From Fodinibacter sp963833495 (GTDB taxonomy: Bacteria > Actinomycetota > Actinomycetes > Actinomycetales > Dermatophilaceae): 64,000 nt of DNA. Each line of letters opens with the position of its first letter. Positions within the stretch are counted from its first letter, which is position 1. Where the stretch lies: contig CAWHYJ010000022.1 of NCBI GenBank assembly GCA_963833495.1, positions 1 to 64,000 on the forward strand. Reading direction: 5' to 3'. Position numbers and translations under genes: made by a program. Under the pieces are notes generated by a model that saw nothing but the letters and a program-made list of their open reading frames with translations, was not told the DNA's origin and ran no database searches. Positions 61,152 through 64,000 of the stretch are shown piece after piece.

Positions 61152-62753
61152 TCAGGCGGGTGCGACGGCCTCGTCGGTTGCGGCGTCCGCGGGTGCCGAC
61201 GTGCGGATCAGGTGGTCGAACGCCGAGAGCGCGGCGGTCGCGCCACCGCCGGCAGCAGCGACGATCTGCTTCCAGGGTGCAGTGGTGCAGTCGCCGGCCG
61301 CGAAGACGCCGGGGATGCCGGTCGCGCCGCGCGCGTCGACGACGACCTCGCCGTGGGAGGTCATCGGCACGACGCCGTCGAGCCACTCGGTGTGGGGCAG
61401 CAGACCGATCTGCACGAACACGCCCTCGACGGGCAGCAGCTCGGCCTCGCCACCGGCGCGGGCGGCGTACCGGAGGCCGACGACCCGCGATCCGTCACCC
61501 ACGACCTCGGTGCTCGCGGTGCCGAGCATGACATCGACGTTGGGCAGGCTGCGCGCCTTGCGCTGCAGCACCTTGTCGGCCTTGAGCTCGTCGGCGAACT
61601 CCACCAGCGTCACGTGCGACACCACGCCGGCCAGGTCGATGGCGGCCTCGACGCCGGAGTTGCCGCCACCCACGACCGCCACCCGCTTGCCCGTGAACAG
61701 TGGTCCGTCGCAGTGCGGGCAGAACGTGACGCCGCGGTTGCGGTGCTCGTCCTCGCCCGGCACGTCGAGGGTGCGCCAGCGGGCGCCGCTCGCGATGACG
61801 ACGGTGCGGGAGCGCAGCACCCCGCCGGAGGCCAGGTGCACCTCGTGCAGGCCACCGACCTCGGATGCCGGGACGAGCCGCTGCGCGCTCTGCCCCGTCA
61901 CGACCTCGACGCCGAGGCCACGCACCTGGCGCTCGAGGTCACCGGCCATGCGGGGGCCCTCGGTGTGCTCGACGGAGGGGTAGTTCTCGATCGTCATGGT
62001 GTCGAGCAGCTGGCCGCCGAAACGTTCCGCGAGCAGGCCGGTGCGGATGCCCTTGCGCGCGGTGTAGATGGCCGCAGTGGCGCCGGCCGGGCCGCCGCCG
62101 ACGACGAGCACCTCGAAGGGATCCAATGACGCGAGTCGCTCGGTGTCGCGCTGGGCCGCGCCCTCGTCCAGCTGCGCGACCACCTCGTCGAGCGTCATCC
62201 GGCCCTGGCCGAAGAGCTCGCCGTTGCGGAAGACCATCGGCACGGCGAGCACGCCGCGCTGCTCCACCTCGTCGGGGAAGACGGCTCCGTCGATGGCGGT
62301 GTGCGAGATGCCGGGGTTGAGCACGGCCATCAGGTTGAGCGCCTGCACGACGTCGGGGCAGTTCTGGCAGCTCTGGCTGAAGTAGGTCTCGAACCGGTGC
62401 TCCCCGCGAAGGCCGCGCACGGCATCCAGCAGGTCCGTCGCTGCGGTCGACGGGTGCCCGCCGACCTGGAGCAGTGCCAGCACGAGGGAGGTGAACTCGT
62501 GGCCGAGCGGCAGCCCGGCGAACTCCACCTCGACGTCGGTGCCGGTGCGCACCACGCGGAACGAGGGACGCCGGCTGGCGCCCCCCGGCCGAACATGCGT
62601 GACCCGCCCGCCGGACAGCGACGCGACCTCGTCGAGCAGGTCGGCGACCTTCTGCGACGCGGACGAGCCGTCGAGGCTGGAGACCAGCTCGACCGGCTCG
62701 ACGACCTTGGTGAGGTAGGCCGAGAGCTGCTGTGCGAGAGCGGGATCGAGCAT
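61152..62753 (-). CDS. ahpF: alkyl hydroperoxide reductase subunit F
   Basis: 533 residues: N-terminal double thioredoxin domain with SQSCQNCPDVVQ, then a TrxR-like flavoprotein with VVGGGPAGATAAIYTARKG, the redox pair FCPHCDG, and GDCTTAPWKQ. It reduces AhpC at the expense of NADH. ATG 62753 lies 5 bp after the ahpC stop, so they form an operon. Length equals E. coli AhpF. Confidence 0.96.
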   Translation of the reverse strand: MLDPALAQQLSAYLTKVVEPVELVSSLDGSSASQKVADLLDEVASLSGGRVTHVRPGGASRRPSFRVVRTGTDVEVEFAGLPLGHEFTSLVLALLQVGGHPSTAATDLLDAVRGLRGEHRFETYFSQSCQNCPDVVQALNLMAVLNPGISHTAIDGAVFPDEVEQRGVLAVPMVFRNGELFGQGRMTLDEVVAQLDEGAAQRDTERLASLDPFEVLVVGGGPAGATAAIYTARKGIRTGLLAERFGGQLLDTMTIENYPSVEHTEGPRMAGDLERQVRGLGVEVVTGQSAQRLVPASEVGGLHEVHLASGGVLRSRTVVIASGARWRTLDVPGEDEHRNRGVTFCPHCDGPLFTGKRVAVVGGGNSGVEAAIDLAGVVSHVTLVEFADELKADKVLQRKARSLPNVDVMLGTASTEVVGDGSRVVGLRYAARAGGEAELLPVEGVFVQIGLLPHTEWLDGVVPMTSHGEVVVDARGATGIPGVFAAGDCTTAPWKQIVAAAGGGATAALSAFDHLIRTSAPADAATDEAVAPA

Positions 62754-62758
62754 GTGGG

Positions 62759-63322
62759 TCAGATCTTCCCCACGAGGTCGAGCGACGGCGCGAGGGTGTC
62801 CTCGCCCTCTTCCCACGTGGCGGGGCAGACCTCGCCCGGGTGGTTGCGCACGTAGATGGCGGCCTTGACCTTGCGGACCAGCTCGGCGGCGTTGCGGCCG
62901 ATGCCCTCGGCGGTGACCTCGTTGAACTGGATGACGCCGTCGGGGTCGACGAGGAAGGTGCCGCGGTCGGCCAGGCCCTCGCCCTTGCGGAGGATCTTGA
63001 AGTTCTTGGAGATGCGGTGGGTCGGGTCGCCGACCATCGGGTAGGTCACCTTGCGGATGGTGTCGGAGACCTCGTGCCACGCCTTGTGGGTGAAGTGGGT
63101 GTCGGTGGAGACCGAGTAGACCTCGACGCCGAGGGCCTTGAGCTCCTCGTAGTGGTCGGCGAGGTCACCGAGCTCGGTGGGGCAGACGAAGGTGAAGTCA
63201 GCCGGGTAGAAGAAGAAGATCGCCCACTTCCCCTCGATGTCCGCGGAGGACACCGGGACGAACGAGCCGTTGACGAAGGCCGTGGCCTCGAAGGGCTTCA
63301 CGGTCGTGTTGACGAGGGACAT
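62759..63322 (-). CDS. ahpC: alkyl hydroperoxide reductase subunit C
   Basis: 187-residue typical 2-Cys peroxiredoxin: peroxidatic Cys in DFTFVCPTELGDLADHY, resolving Cys in GEVCPATWEEG. Detoxifies H2O2 and organic peroxides, being re-reduced by AhpF. ATG 63322 (MSLVNTTVKPF) is the conserved start; AAGGAG is 13 nt upstream and the frame continues a further 14 codons to ATG 63364. A palindrome in its upstream region may be regulatory. Confidence 0.96.
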   Translation of the reverse strand: MSLVNTTVKPFEATAFVNGSFVPVSSADIEGKWAIFFFYPADFTFVCPTELGDLADHYEELKALGVEVYSVSTDTHFTHKAWHEVSDTIRKVTYPMVGDPTHRISKNFKILRKGEGLADRGTFLVDPDGVIQFNEVTAEGIGRNAAELVRKVKAAIYVRNHPGEVCPATWEEGEDTLAPSLDLVGKI

Positions 63323-63397
63323 GCGAAGGTCACTGCTCCTTGGGTGGAGTACTTGGGGGTTCACTCCAGCGTTCGGGCACCACTGACGGCATCCGAT

Positions 63398-63410
63398 AAC
63401 TGGATCAGTT
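63398..63410. promoter_or_regulatory. inverted repeat upstream of ahpC
   Basis: AACTG-GAT-CAGTT, a perfect dyad inside ATCCGATAACTGGATCAGTT. It lies about 76 bp before the ahpC ATG, in AT-richer DNA than the rest of the window, as expected for a regulated promoter. No OxyR or other regulator is encoded nearby. Confidence 0.4.
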
Positions 63411-63552
63411 CAAGAGTATCGGTCCGCCGGGACCTCGCCTGCACTGGGTTCCGCACCGCGGAACGCCTGCGGCACACCGGGATACGTACTGTGACCCACG
63501 TCTCAACGAGACGCCGTCCCCGACCCGCCCGGGGCGGGGGGCTGGCGTCGGG

Positions 63553-64000
63553 TCAGGACTGGCCGAGCCGCTCCAGGATGAGGGCGCGGGCCGCGGCGGC
63601 GTCGCCCGAGCCCTTCATCTCGCGCATGACCTGACCGATGAGCGCGCCGACGGCCTGCACCTTGCCGTCGCGGATCTTGGCGGCGACGTCGGGGTTGGCG
63701 GCGATCACGGCATCCACCGCGGCCTCGAGCGCCCCGGTGTCCTGCGAGAGCGCGAGGCCTCGCGCGTCGGCCACGGCGGTCGGCGCGCCCTCACCCGAGA
63801 GCACGCCCTCCCACACCTGGCGGGCCATGCCGTCGTTGAGCCGCCCCGAGGTCACCAGCCCCTCGAGCTCGACCACGGATGCCGGGCCGACGCCCAGCCC
63901 AGCGGCGTAGGTCGGCACGTCGAGCCCCTCGGCGTTGGCGCGGCGGGCGACCTCGCCCGACCACCACTTGCGCGCGGCCGCCGGGGAGGCCCCCGCCGCA
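63553..64000 (-). CDS. gatB: Asp/Glu-tRNA amidotransferase subunit B, C-terminal part
   Basis: The last 148 codons of GatB run off the window edge. The C-terminal YqeY-like domain is recognisable: ASPAAARKWWSGEVARRANAEG, LVTSGRLNDGMARQVWEGVL, and VDAVIAANPDVAAKIRDGK. It converts Glu-tRNA-Gln to Gln-tRNA-Gln with GatA and GatC. Together with gltX and tRNA-Gln in the window this indicates the indirect route to Gln-tRNA. Confidence 0.95.
   Translation of the reverse strand, partial: AAGASPAAARKWWSGEVARRANAEGLDVPTYAAGLGVGPASVVELEGLVTSGRLNDGMARQVWEGVLSGEGAPTAVADARGLALSQDTGALEAAVDAVIAANPDVAAKIRDGKVQAVGALIGQVMREMKGSGDAAAARALILERLGQS

Overview
The window is GC-rich chromosomal DNA from a high-GC Gram-positive bacterium. 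Gene content and order (thiL / Lrp-type regulator / DUF3515 / ddl / gpsA / plsC / cofC; leuDC facing an IclR-type ndgR beside gltX; ilvBNC then serA; a HupB-type HU with a Lys/Ala/Pro tail) point to Actinobacteria, and Intrasporangiaceae-like genera look the best guess. I see no phage, CRISPR array, rRNA operon or intact transposon. Many genes carry a -10 hexamer of the form xAxxxT ending 6 to 8 nt before the start codon, so leaderless transcription looks common.

Layout. 1-8.8 kb: envelope and housekeeping genes (ddl, PLP sulfur enzyme, gpsA-plsC, cofC, murA, hup). 8.8-16.3 kb: leuCD with divergent ndgR, a standalone siroheme-type NAD domain, a DUF4188 gene divergent from a MerR regulator across two matching operators, tRNA-Glu and tRNA-Gln next to gltX, and a FAH-family hydrolase. 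16.3-20 kb: two related secreted SGNH hydrolases, DUF805 and a glycosylase-like protein. 19.8-20.7 kb: a decayed comB fragment followed by 52-bp tandem repeats and a 300-bp stretch of interleaved inverted repeats. 20.7-25.2 kb: cimA behind an isoleucine attenuator, a PP2C-like protein, a broken luciferase-like gene and an L,D-transpeptidase. 25.3-31.7 kb: a gamma-glutamyl-polyamine catabolic cluster (puuA, puuC, SDR, puuD, GntR regulator). 31.7-46.7 kb: branched-chain amino acid and serine genes (ilvE, leuB, serA, ilvC, ilvN, ilvB, ilvD) with accessory genes between them. 46.7-64 kb: sigK/rskA/fasciclin, TspO-MMPL-MarR-SDR, a secreted GH16, membrane proteins, a 1001-residue hydrolase-like membrane protein, ahpCF and the end of gatB.

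How the parts work together. The branched-chain pathway is almost complete here: cimA makes citramalate, leuCD and leuB carry out isomerisation and oxidation for both the 2-ketobutyrate and leucine routes, ilvBN, ilvC and ilvD form the shared trunk, and ilvE does the last transamination. Only leuA and a threonine deaminase are absent. Two transcription attenuators can be read directly: a Thr/Ile leader peptide before cimA and a Val/Leu leader peptide before ilvB. Each has a leader hairpin overlapping the leader stop codon and a U-tailed terminator. gltX, the two tRNAs and gatB fit the indirect Gln-tRNA route.

Decay is visible in four places: the comB remnant, a frameshifted and truncated ABC ATPase behind ilvD, a shortened luciferase-like gene, and the repeat region. 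The most unusual items are the repeat/structured island at 20.15-20.66 kb, the cimA and ilvB leaders, the in-frame CofC extension with its own internal promoter-like site, and the membrane-tailed hydrolase at 58-61 kb.
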